From: Bryobacteraceae bacterium
GTDB lineage: Bacteria; Acidobacteriota; Terriglobia; Bryobacterales; Bryobacteraceae
Length of the DNA stretch: 11,059 nucleotides
Direction of reading: 5' to 3'
Assembly: GCA_947456995.1 (NCBI GenBank)
Contig: CANGVB010000059.1
Span: 1 to 11,059 of the forward strand
Made by a program: the position numbers and the translations under genes. The notes beneath the pieces are model-generated. The model saw only the letters and a list, made by a program, of their open reading frames with translations, was not told the DNA's origin and made no database searches. Shown piece by piece: positions 1 to 6,186 of this stretch (positions are counted from its first letter, which is position 1; each line of letters opens with the position of its first letter).

Positions 1-370
1 ACTGAGGTCATGCGCTAAAGGATTCTACGATCAGCCAGGGTTTGGTATCACCCCGGCGTGCACCTTGCAAAATCCCCTCCGCTCCCAGGCTGTCAAAATA
101 TTAGAGAAAATCCCCAGCTTCCTCGAATTCCCACCTGACTCAGCTCAACCCATCGAAGCATTTCCAGGCAACCTCCCTCCTCCACCTGCCCAGCCGCTTC
201 CGGGCCTCGGCTTCCCAATCACCATAAAAATCTTGACTGACAACCGTTCCAGGCCGCCATCATTCCATCAGCGATACATCTTTGAGCAAAAAAAGTGAAA
301 TCGCTCACTCAAAAAAAAGAAGCTGTGCACACAGAAAAAACTCCCAAAACTCAACCAGCTCCACACCCCT
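1..370. other. Left-edge stretch without a supported gene
   Basis: No convincing gene is visible. One plus-strand frame is open from base 2 to the stop at 296-298, but its translation is proline-rich low-complexity text with no recognisable motif, and its only early start is a TTG at 65 with no Shine-Dalgarno sequence. The plus strand is pyrimidine-rich, which makes chance open frames likely. On the minus strand stops occur early in the first 35 bases, so no gene runs off the left edge on that strand. A-rich tracts at 288-294 and 311-318 flank a small hairpin, described separately as a possible terminator. The 3' end of a real gene entering from the left in frame 2 cannot be fully excluded. 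Confidence 0.5.
288..309 (-). terminator. Candidate weak intrinsic terminator after vapBC
   Basis: An AGTGA/TCACT inverted repeat (294-298 and 305-309, six-base loop AATCGC) is followed, in the minus-strand reading direction, by a run of seven T (complement of 288-294). This is the right order and orientation for ending a transcript coming from vapC, whose stop is at 371-373. The stem is only five base pairs and not GC-rich, so termination would be weak. A second A-run lies on the other side of the stem (311-318). Confidence 0.3.
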
Positions 371-799
371 TCAGATCAACGGATTCTTCCACTTCAATCC
401 AGTGAATCGCAGAAAATCCGTATCTGCAGTGTGCAGCATCGCATTCGCTTCGATAGCCAGCGCGGCCAGGTGTGCGTCCGTCGTCAGATTGCCTCCCCGG
501 CCCTCCGATCTCAGAAAGCCGAAGGCAATCTCAGCGTGTCTTGGGCCCGGATTCAAAGCCCGCACCATAGGCCTCTCAAACCAGGACTCGACATGTGTCG
601 CAGCTTGATCCACCGTCATCGGGTTCCGGAAGATTCTGGGGCTAGTCCAGAGCCGAATGAATCCAAAGGCAACAATCCAGGAAATTCCTACCGCTTCGTG
701 TCCCGAAAGACAGCCTACCCACCATCGTTTCGCTGCCTCATGCGACGGCGAACTGGAGTCATAAGCGTAGATCAGCAGATTGAGATCCGGCACAATCAT
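371..799 (-). CDS. vapC: VapC-like PIN-domain ribonuclease toxin
   Basis: This is a 142-residue PIN-domain protein, the usual length for a VapC toxin. Family members are Mg2+-dependent endoribonucleases that cleave tRNA or rRNA and are held inactive by the cognate VapB. It opens with the typical beta-strand and first acid (MIVPDLNLLIYAY, Asp5). A late acidic cluster follows in TTDAHLAALAIE (Asp108) and TADTDF (Asp126, Asp128), and it ends in the FTGLKWKNPL tail. This pattern, including the RLWTSPRIF segment near residue 50, resembles the mycobacterial-type PIN subfamily (TIGR00028-like). The second acid of the usual PIN quartet is not obvious; Glu35 is the nearest candidate. Its ATG overlaps the vapB stop as ATGA, implying translational coupling. 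A GAGGA lies about 11 bases upstream, inside vapB. The RNA target cannot be read from sequence. Confidence 0.9.
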   Translation of the reverse strand: MIVPDLNLLIYAYDSSSPSHEAAKRWWVGCLSGHEAVGISWIVAFGFIRLWTSPRIFRNPMTVDQAATHVESWFERPMVRALNPGPRHAEIAFGFLRSEGRGGNLTTDAHLAALAIEANAMLHTADTDFLRFTGLKWKNPLI

Positions 800-1038
800 C
801 TTTTGTGTCGTTCCTCATCCGCTTGCCAGGCAAGCTCATTCAACCGCCTGTCGTCAATCCCTGGCAGAAGGCTGCCAGCATGAGGCTGGTAATCGAAGGG
901 CGTCATCGCCGGAACCAGACCCGCTAGCCCACGCCTCAAAGTTTCGTTCACCACAACCTTGAACGGCTGCTCCGTTTTCTTGGCAAGCTGCGCCAATTGC
1001 TCGGCAACATCGTCTTCGAGAGTGAGCGTTGTCCGCAT
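796..1038 (-). CDS. vapB: VapB-like ribbon-helix-helix antitoxin
   Basis: An 80-residue antitoxin directly upstream of vapC. The N-terminal half, MRTTLTLEDDVAEQLAQLAK followed by VVVNETLRRGL, matches the ribbon-helix-helix DNA-binding fold of VapB antitoxins: one beta-strand and two helices, normally dimeric and binding the operon's own operator. The C-terminal part (about residues 40-80, with MTPFDYQPHAGSLLPGIDD) should be the flexible segment that wraps the toxin active site. The ATG at 1038 is chosen because family proteins begin with MRTTLTL. In-frame ATGs at 1059 and 1107 would add extensions unlike the family. The chosen start has no Shine-Dalgarno sequence, and the predicted promoter would start transcription almost at the ATG. 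Autorepression by VapB or VapBC is expected from the family, not shown here. Confidence 0.85.
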   Translation of the reverse strand: MRTTLTLEDDVAEQLAQLAKKTEQPFKVVVNETLRRGLAGLVPAMTPFDYQPHAGSLLPGIDDRRLNELAWQADEERHKR

Positions 1039-1044
1039 GTAGGC

Positions 1045-1073
1045 ATCATGATGCTTCATAAATGTGATGTCAA
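1045..1073 (-). promoter_or_regulatory. Candidate vapBC promoter (leaderless geometry)
   Basis: Read on the minus strand, a perfect TTGACA (1073-1068) is separated by exactly 17 bases from CATGAT (1050-1045), which matches four of six -10 positions. Six bases (GCCTAC) then lead to the vapB ATG at 1038. A transcript starting about seven bases after the -10 would begin at or next to the ATG, so the mRNA would be leaderless. The spacing also contains ATGATG/CATCATGATG-like partly palindromic text that could serve as a VapB operator, but this is a guess. Confidence 0.5.
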
Positions 1074-1246
1074 GATGCCAGCTTGGAGCATTTCGAGATT
1101 CACGCAAAACAAAAATATTTTATCCCGCACATTCTAAAGTACTTCCACCCCACCCCGGGCTCATCCACTCCCACCGCCCGTGTTAACGTATCTCCCGGAC
1201 GCACCCTTGTGCGATCCACGCCCAATTCCCATGCTGAGGTCCACTC

Positions 1247-1825
1247 ATGCTCAACTCACAACCAACTCCCATCAAACGCAGCTCACGCCGCTTCACCACC
1301 GACAAACAGCGCGAAGCCGCCCGTCGCAATGGCGCAAAATCCAAAGGCCCTGTCACGGCCGCCGGCAAAGCCCGATCCTCGCGTAATAACTTCAAACACG
1401 GCATTTACTCCAAAACCGTCGACCTTACCTCCGAAGAAGGCTACTACACCAAATTCCGCAACTATCTCAACGATTTCCCCGGCGATAGCCTGGAACTCTT
1501 TGAACTCATCGAACGCATCGTCTCTGCCTCTATCCGCCGTCGCCAACTCGGCCAAATCCACGCCGAAGTCTGGAACGACTACCTCATCACCCAACCCGAA
1601 AACACCCCGCTCTACCAGGCCTATGGCGAAATCATGGGTTCACTCCTGCCCCTCGAAGCAGCCGAAAACCGTGAGTTCTATCGCTTCCATCGAATTGCTC
1701 GCATTTTGAAAAACTTGAAATACGGCCGTCCAAACCCGGCAAGCCCCGAAGCCAAATTCGCTCAATACTTTACAGAGCAAAACGACGCGCCGGACGAGAA
1801 AGATTTCCACAATTTGGCACCCTAA
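1247..1825 (+). CDS. Uncharacterised basic protein with SKGP...GK...KHG motif
   Basis: A 192-residue protein with no function I can assign. The N-terminal 55 residues are strongly basic and contain a patterned segment (about residues 22-53) with AARRNGAKSKGPVT, GKARSSRNN and KHGIYSK. I recognise this signature from orphan proteins found repeatedly in Acidobacteriota and some other phyla. The middle (about 60-135) is helical with an ELIERIVSASIRRRQL stretch, and the C-terminus has REFYRFHRIARILKNLKY (142-159), also typical of that group. There is no signal peptide, membrane segment or catalytic motif. The ATG has a good GAGG (1236-1239) seven bases upstream, which supports this start. Its last codons overlap the stop of the opposing hydrolase. 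A nucleic-acid-binding role is suggested only by the charge. Existence of the gene is fairly sure; function is unknown. Confidence 0.75.
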   Translation: MLNSQPTPIKRSSRRFTTDKQREAARRNGAKSKGPVTAAGKARSSRNNFKHGIYSKTVDLTSEEGYYTKFRNYLNDFPGDSLELFELIERIVSASIRRRQLGQIHAEVWNDYLITQPENTPLYQAYGEIMGSLLPLEAAENREFYRFHRIARILKNLKYGRPNPASPEAKFAQYFTEQNDAPDEKDFHNLAP

Positions 1826-2628
1826 ACAGAGTCCAGCCACGCATAAGCCATCTGCCGGATCTCCGGCGGAAAATCATGTTCGCAATCCGGGTGCTCCACT
1901 CGAATTTTTGAGTGCCCGGAATCCCGAACCGCATCATCCACGCCGCTTGCATCAAAATTTGCATCTCGCAACGGCGCATTCACAAACACCGGCCGCGGCC
2001 CAATCGCCGCCAGCACATCCTTGAAGTCAAACGGCATCGCCTCAGGCCTACGTGCCGCAATCTTCGGCATGTATCCTTTGTGGGACCAGCCCGTCAAATT
2101 GCCACCGTAGTACTTGGCAAAACTCGTAAACCCGCAACTGGTGATCACCGCCTCAATCCGTGGGTCAAACGCTGCCACAAACAGCGAGTTATGCCCACCA
2201 AGGGAGTGCCCGCAGGCTGCAATACGAGTAGCGCCAATCATTTTAAGTACGCTCACCGCTCGCATGTGGTTTACGATCCCCTTCATCGTTGCACTCACGT
2301 AGCCATGCGCATAGGGGTCGTAGCGATACTCGCCAAAGTTTGCATAGTCTGGCGCCAGCGTAATGTACCCGCGCAGGGCCAGCTCCCGGGCATAGTGCAG
2401 GTTCGGCTTGCCGCCGAGGCCAGCCGGCTCATCCTTGCCAATCTTTGTTGTCTGGTGCAGGCAAAGCGCTCCGCGCAGCTTGCGGCGCTCGGGATTAGGC
2501 GGAAGCAGCAGCCACGCCGGCACCTCACCATCGATCGTGATGTGTCGTCGCAAGAGGCCGCCATCCAGCGTTTCGGCGTCAACAGTGAACTTCGCCTGGG
2601 CCTGTGCCAGCTTCGGCAGCGGCCCCAT
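1822..2628 (-). CDS. Alpha/beta hydrolase (dienelactone-hydrolase-like)
   Basis: A 268-residue serine hydrolase of the alpha/beta fold. From the chosen start, GHSLGG at 140-145 is the nucleophile elbow (Ser142), Asp222 or Asp226 in APLRDANFD is the likely acid, and His251 in CEHDFP is the likely base. The oxyanion-loop region is around LCLHQT (55-60). It lacks a signal peptide, so it is probably cytoplasmic. The substrate is unknown; the general layout is that of esterases and dienelactone hydrolases acting on ester or lactone bonds. An upstream ATG at 2655 gives 277 residues, but its AGGA sits too close to the codon. The ATG at 2628 has AGAGGA with a four-base spacer and lies downstream of a good -10 box, so I prefer it. 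It converges on the 1247-1825 gene, sharing stop-codon bases, and is divergent from the 2667 gene. Confidence 0.85.
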   Translation of the reverse strand: MGPLPKLAQAQAKFTVDAETLDGGLLRRHITIDGEVPAWLLLPPNPERRKLRGALCLHQTTKIGKDEPAGLGGKPNLHYARELALRGYITLAPDYANFGEYRYDPYAHGYVSATMKGIVNHMRAVSVLKMIGATRIAACGHSLGGHNSLFVAAFDPRIEAVITSCGFTSFAKYYGGNLTGWSHKGYMPKIAARRPEAMPFDFKDVLAAIGPRPVFVNAPLRDANFDASGVDDAVRDSGHSKIRVEHPDCEHDFPPEIRQMAYAWLDSV

Positions 2629-2650
2629 GATTTCCTCTAGCCGGGCAAGA

Positions 2651-2656
2651 ATCATA
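2651..2656 (-). promoter_or_regulatory. Candidate -10 box for the hydrolase gene
   Basis: TATGAT on the minus strand matches five of six -10 positions. A start about seven bases downstream (near 2644) would give a leader of roughly 16 bases carrying the AGAGGA ribosome site used for the 2628 start. No good -35 is seen 16-18 bases upstream. The box overlaps the alternative ATG at 2655, so if it is the real promoter the longer protein could not be made from it. Confidence 0.35.
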
Positions 2657-2666
2657 TCCTATTAGT

Positions 2667-3218
2667 TTGGACTTATTCTTTTCCCGGCGCATACCAAACC
2701 TCACCAGGGTCGTTCTGGTGGAAAGCGGGCCGAGGCCGCTCTATGATGACTTCATTGGCAACCTCTACGAGCAGCACGGCCAGAACATACAGGTGGATCT
2801 CGTCACCTGCTACACCGGCCATCCCCGTGGCTTTCGCGAGTCCAACGGCAGGGTCTACCGCATTCAGGATTACCGTGGCTGGGACGGTGCCAAACGTCTC
2901 GCTGTCGAGCTGCGCAGCAAAGGGCCCACCGTGCTCGGCATCATCTGCGCCGGTGTCCCGATCATGGCCAAATGGAAGTGGCTGCTCTTTGCCGCTCTCC
3001 GGTCAAAAGTTTTTGTCATGAACGAAAACGGAGATTACTTCTGGGTCGACTACTCGAACTCAAAGTTGATCCTCCACTTCATGGCCTTTCGCGCCGGTAT
3101 GTCGGGCGACAACAGTATCTGGCTGCCGTTGCGCATGCTGGTTTATCCCTTTGGGATGGCCTACTTCGCCGCCTACGCGGCATGGCTGCATGGAAGAAAA
3201 TGGATAAGGAACATATGA
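2667..3218 (+). CDS. Uncharacterised protein with C-terminal membrane stretch
   Basis: A 183-residue protein I cannot assign to a function. The N-terminal part has alternating strands and helices (TRVVLVESGPRPLYDDF, then IQVDLVTCYTG), reminiscent of the nucleotide-binding half of GT-B-type glycosyltransferases, but no sugar-nucleotide motif can be confirmed. A conspicuous central block, about residues 92-131, contains GVPIMAKWKW and VMNENGDYFWVDYSN. I vaguely recognise this from acidobacterial hypothetical proteins. Residues 152-174 are hydrophobic (likely one membrane helix) and end in a basic HGRKWIRNI tail, suggesting inner-membrane anchoring. The only start in the open frame is TTG at 2667; the previous in-frame stop is at 2628-2630 and no ATG or GTG lies between. 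No clear Shine-Dalgarno is present. It overlaps the next gene by ATGA. Confidence 0.7.
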   Translation: MDLFFSRRIPNLTRVVLVESGPRPLYDDFIGNLYEQHGQNIQVDLVTCYTGHPRGFRESNGRVYRIQDYRGWDGAKRLAVELRSKGPTVLGIICAGVPIMAKWKWLLFAALRSKVFVMNENGDYFWVDYSNSKLILHFMAFRAGMSGDNSIWLPLRMLVYPFGMAYFAAYAAWLHGRKWIRNI

Positions 3219-4162
3219 AAGCAATTCAGGTATTTGAAACCGGTGGCCCCGAGAAGCTCGTCTACAGCGACAGGGAAGTCCCCCAACCCGCCAAGGGTCA
3301 GGCTCTGGTCAAGCTGGCCGCCAGTGGTGTGAACTACATCGATGTCTACCATCGCACCGGCCTCTACCCGCAGCCCATGCCCTTCACTCCAGGTATGGAA
3401 GGCGCAGGAGTCGTAGAAGCCCTCGGTGAAGGCGTCACTGGCCTTGAGATCGGTCAGAAAGTCGCCTATGCCATGGCCATCGGTTCTTACGCCGACTACG
3501 CCGTTGTGCCCGCCTGGCAACTGGTCCCCGTGCCAGCAAGCCTGAGTCTTGAAACCGCAGCCGCTGTCATGCTGCAGGGCATGACGGCCCACTACCTCGC
3601 CCACTCTACCTTCAAGCTCGAGCCCGGCATGACCTGCGTCGTTCACGCATGCGGCGGTGGTGTCGGCCTCCTCCTCACCCAGATCGCGAAGAAACGCGGA
3701 GCGATGGTCATCGGCACCACCAGCGCCGCCCCCGGTTCTGACAAATACGAACTCGCCCTCAAAGCCGGTGTCGACATCATCTCGAACTACGAAGACTTCA
3801 ACGCCAAAGGAGTCCATGTCGTCTATGACAGTGTCGGCGCAACCACCTTCGAGGCCAGCCTCAATGCCCTGCGTCCCCGAGGCATGATGGTCACCTACGG
3901 CAACGCAAGCGGCCCTGTCCCGGAACTCAGCCCCCTCAAGCTCGCCCAGAAGGGAAGCATCTTCCTCACCCGGCCCACCCTGGCCCATTACGCTGCCACT
4001 CGCGACGAAATCATCTGGCGCAGCGGCGATCTCTTTGAGTGGCTCGGCGACGGCTCGCTCTGGCTCCACGTCGAGAAGACCGATCCGATGTCCGACGCAG
4101 CCGAGGCACACCGCGATCTCGAAAGCCGCAAAACCAGCGGCAAGCTGCTGCTAAAGAATTAG
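3215..4162 (+). CDS. Quinone-oxidoreductase-like MDR protein
   Basis: A 315-residue zinc-independent medium-chain dehydrogenase/reductase of the quinone oxidoreductase (QorA-like) type, expected to use NADPH to reduce quinones or other activated carbonyl compounds in the cytoplasm. The catalytic domain shows ASGVNYIDVYHRTGLY (37-51) and PGMEGAGVVEALGEGV (59-74). The Rossmann domain begins around LEPGMTCVVHACGGGVGLLL (135-154), whose glycine-rich loop binds the cofactor. No structural-zinc cysteine cluster is present. Compared with relatives, the segment before VHVVYDSVGATTF (200-212) is short: NYEDFNAKG runs straight into the next strand, about ten residues fewer than usual. The start at 3215 is fixed by AAGGA at 3206-3210 and by the ATGA overlap with the preceding gene; a longer open frame upstream only reads that gene in another frame. 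The 3' end overlaps queA. Confidence 0.9.
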   Translation: MKAIQVFETGGPEKLVYSDREVPQPAKGQALVKLAASGVNYIDVYHRTGLYPQPMPFTPGMEGAGVVEALGEGVTGLEIGQKVAYAMAIGSYADYAVVPAWQLVPVPASLSLETAAAVMLQGMTAHYLAHSTFKLEPGMTCVVHACGGGVGLLLTQIAKKRGAMVIGTTSAAPGSDKYELALKAGVDIISNYEDFNAKGVHVVYDSVGATTFEASLNALRPRGMMVTYGNASGPVPELSPLKLAQKGSIFLTRPTLAHYAATRDEIIWRSGDLFEWLGDGSLWLHVEKTDPMSDAAEAHRDLESRKTSGKLLLKN

Positions 4163-5140
4163 CATGCAATCGCCGTAGCTAAAGAAGCGATAGCGCTCGG
4201 CTACGGCATGTCGATAAGCCCGCATTGTGAGGTCGTAGCCTGCAAAGGCTGCCACCAGCATGATCAGGCTCGACTCAGGCAGATGGAAGTTCGTCAGCAT
4301 CGCCCCCACGGCTTTGAATTGATAGCCCGGGGTGATAAAGATGTTCGTCTCCCCCATGCCGGCTTCCATCGTGGTCTCAACCGTGCGAACGCTGGTTGTA
4401 CCGATGCAGACCCGTCGTTTGGCCGCTTGTATCTTGGCCGAAGCCTCCGGGCTGATCTCATAGAATTCGTGGTGCAACGTGAGCGTCTTCAGGTTCTCCT
4501 CTGTCAGAGGCTTGAAGGTGCCAAGGCCCACATGCAAAGTCACCTCGGCGATCTCGGCTGTCACCGCAGCAAGGATCTCCGGTGTGAAGTGCAGACCCGC
4601 CGTGGGCGCCGCAGCCGCGCCCGCCGTTTTGGCAAATACAGTCTGATAGCGTTCCTTGTCGCTCTCCTCATCGGGGCGGTCGATATAGGGCGGCAGTGGG
4701 ACGTGGCCAATCGATTCGATCGAGCCGCTACCCTCAAACTCAACCTCGCGCTCGCCGTTGTCCAGGTGAGCCGTAATGGTGGCCGTCAGGTCTGGTGCCA
4801 GCACAACCTTCTGGCCCACCAGCAGCTTCTTGCCGGGCCGCACCAGCGCCCGCCAGCGTGTCGCCTCTACGTTGAGCGCCCGCAGCAGGAAGATCTCAAT
4901 CTTGCCAGTGGTTCCAGGCCGATGGCCAAAGAGCCGCGCCGGGATCACGCGGGTGTTGTTAAGCACCATGCAATCCCCCGGCTGCAGGTAGCTGGGGAAG
5001 TTGGTGAACATGTCGTCGCGAAAGGTTTGAGAGGCGCGATCAAGCACCAGCATGCGTGAGTCAGACCGCCCCGGCAGTGGCCGGCGGGCGATCAGTTCAT
5101 CAGGTAAGTCGTAGTGGAAGTCTTCAATTCGGATAGGCAC
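4151..5140 (-). CDS. queA: S-adenosylmethionine:tRNA ribosyltransferase-isomerase
   Basis: A 329-residue QueA. It transfers and isomerises the ribosyl moiety of S-adenosylmethionine onto preQ1 at position 34 of tRNAs with GUN anticodons, giving epoxyqueuosine, the penultimate step of queuosine synthesis. Recognition rests on conserved blocks in order: FHYDLPDELIARRPLPGRSDSRMLVLD (residues 8-34), NNTRVIPARLFG (61-72), GHVPLPPYI (145-153), YQTVFA...GAAAAPTAGLHFT (165-186), TLHHEFYEI, GTTSVRT and FSYGDCMLIL at the C-terminus. Length is slightly below the usual 340-350. The start is GTG at 5140, chosen because the family begins a few residues before the DF-LP-LIA motif. No Shine-Dalgarno is visible upstream. 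It is head-to-head with tsaD and its last 12 bases are antisense to the MDR gene's end. Confidence 0.97.
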   Translation of the reverse strand: MPIRIEDFHYDLPDELIARRPLPGRSDSRMLVLDRASQTFRDDMFTNFPSYLQPGDCMVLNNTRVIPARLFGHRPGTTGKIEIFLLRALNVEATRWRALVRPGKKLLVGQKVVLAPDLTATITAHLDNGEREVEFEGSGSIESIGHVPLPPYIDRPDEESDKERYQTVFAKTAGAAAAPTAGLHFTPEILAAVTAEIAEVTLHVGLGTFKPLTEENLKTLTLHHEFYEISPEASAKIQAAKRRVCIGTTSVRTVETTMEAGMGETNIFITPGYQFKAVGAMLTNFHLPESSLIMLVAAFAGYDLTMRAYRHAVAERYRFFSYGDCMLIL

Positions 5141-5155
5141 GGTTAAACTAAAGGT

Positions 5156-6169
5156 TTGAGAATCCTCGGTATTGAATCTTCCTGCGACGAGACCGCAGCC
5201 GCAGTCGTGGAAGATGGCACAAAGATCCTATCTTCCAGCGTAGCGTCTCAGCTCGATGTACACCAAAAATATGGTGGCGTCGTGCCAGAGCTGGCCAGCC
5301 GCGAGCACGTCCGCGCCATTGTCCTGATTGTCCGCGAAGCTCTGGAAGCAGCGAATACAAAGCTCGAAGACCTCGACGCCATCGCAGTCACCCACGGGCC
5401 CGGCCTGGTAGGCAGCCTCCTGGTTGGCCTTACTTACGCCAAGTCGCTCTGCTTTGCCAAAGGCATCCCCCTGATCGGGGTGCATCACCTCGAAGGTCAC
5501 ATCCGGGCCGCGCTGATCGGCATTGACCTCGAGTACCCAGCCCTGGCCCTGGTCGCCAGTGGCGGACACACGCATCTCTTTGAGTGCCTGTCCGAAGGCG
5601 AGTACCGCCTCGAGGGCCGCACCCGCGACGACGCAGCCGGCGAAGCCTACGACAAGGTCTCAAAGCTTCTCGGTCTTGGTTATCCGGGCGGGCCGGTGAT
5701 CGATGCCTTGGCCGCCAAGGGCAACCCGCGAGCGGTGAAGTTCACCTCACCCAAACTCAAAGGCAACCTGAGCGACTTCAGCTTCAGCGGCCTCAAGACC
5801 GCTGTCCTGCGCTGGACCGAAGCCCGCCGCCTCCGAGGCGACTTCGACCCAGCAACAGACCCCGAGACCATCGACATGCTGGCCAGCTTCCAGTACACCG
5901 TCATCGAAGAGCTGTTGAACCGTGCCGCAAGGGCCGCCCAGAACATCGGAGCCAAGGCGCTGGTAATCAGCGGTGGTGTCGCCTCCAACCGAGGCCTCCG
6001 CGAAGCAGTCAAGTCGAGGAAGTGGCCCATGCCCGTCTACTTCCCGGAGCCGAAGTGGAGCACCGACAACGGCGTCATGATTGCCGTAGCCGGCTATTCC
6101 CGCTGGAAGCTCGGCCACTTCTCGCAGCTAGACCTCAAGGCTCAGGCTAACCTCCCGCTGGCTCGATGA
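5156..6169 (+). CDS. tsaD: tRNA N6-adenosine threonylcarbamoyltransferase TsaD
   Basis: A 337-residue TsaD (Kae1/YgjD family, ASKHA fold), the usual bacterial length. With TsaB and TsaE it transfers threonylcarbamoyl from TC-AMP to A37 of ANN-decoding tRNAs, making t6A. Seen in order: [18 protein letters not shown] at the N-terminus, [14 protein letters not shown] (40-53), [11 protein letters not shown] (81-91), HHLEGH (110-115; His111 and His115 metal ligands), SGGHTHL (135-141), the [17 protein letters not shown] block (154-170), [10 protein letters not shown] (209-218), [11 protein letters not shown] (272-282) and STDNGVMIA (302-310; Asp304 metal ligand). The start is TTG at 5156, forced by the family N-terminus and by the in-frame stop at 5144-5146. 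AAGG lies only one base before it, too close for a standard ribosome site. tsaB, tsaE and tsaC are not in the window. Confidence 0.97.
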   Translation: MRILGIESSCDETAAAVVEDGTKILSSSVASQLDVHQKYGGVVPELASREHVRAIVLIVREALEAANTKLEDLDAIAVTHGPGLVGSLLVGLTYAKSLCFAKGIPLIGVHHLEGHIRAALIGIDLEYPALALVASGGHTHLFECLSEGEYRLEGRTRDDAAGEAYDKVSKLLGLGYPGGPVIDALAAKGNPRAVKFTSPKLKGNLSDFSFSGLKTAVLRWTEARRLRGDFDPATDPETIDMLASFQYTVIEELLNRAARAAQNIGAKALVISGGVASNRGLREAVKSRKWPMPVYFPEPKWSTDNGVMIAVAGYSRWKLGHFSQLDLKAQANLPLAR

Positions 6170-6186
6170 GATAACATCGCAGTCAT

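Noticed and set aside
2..298. Plus-strand frame open from the left edge
   Set aside because: It encodes proline-rich text with no motif, has only a TTG start without SD, and lies in pyrimidine-rich DNA where chance open frames are common. It is kept as non-coding with the caveat that a gene end cannot be fully ruled out.
1200..1213. Small hairpin CGCAC-CCTT-GTGCG upstream of the KHG-motif gene
   Set aside because: A five-base-pair stem without a T-run or nearby conserved element is expected by chance; there is no support for a riboswitch or terminator.
1283..1594. Open frames antisense to the 1247 gene and other long antisense frames across the window (e.g. 3173-4111, 4208-5059, 5584-6150)
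   Set aside because: They mirror confidently identified genes, show skewed composition typical of antisense frames, and contain no protein motifs.
2972..3214. N-terminal extension of the MDR oxidoreductase by 81 codons
   Set aside because: This part reads the upstream gene in another frame and is arginine/leucine-rich nonsense. The MDR family begins at MKAIQVFETGG, and an AAGGA sits before the ATG at 3215.
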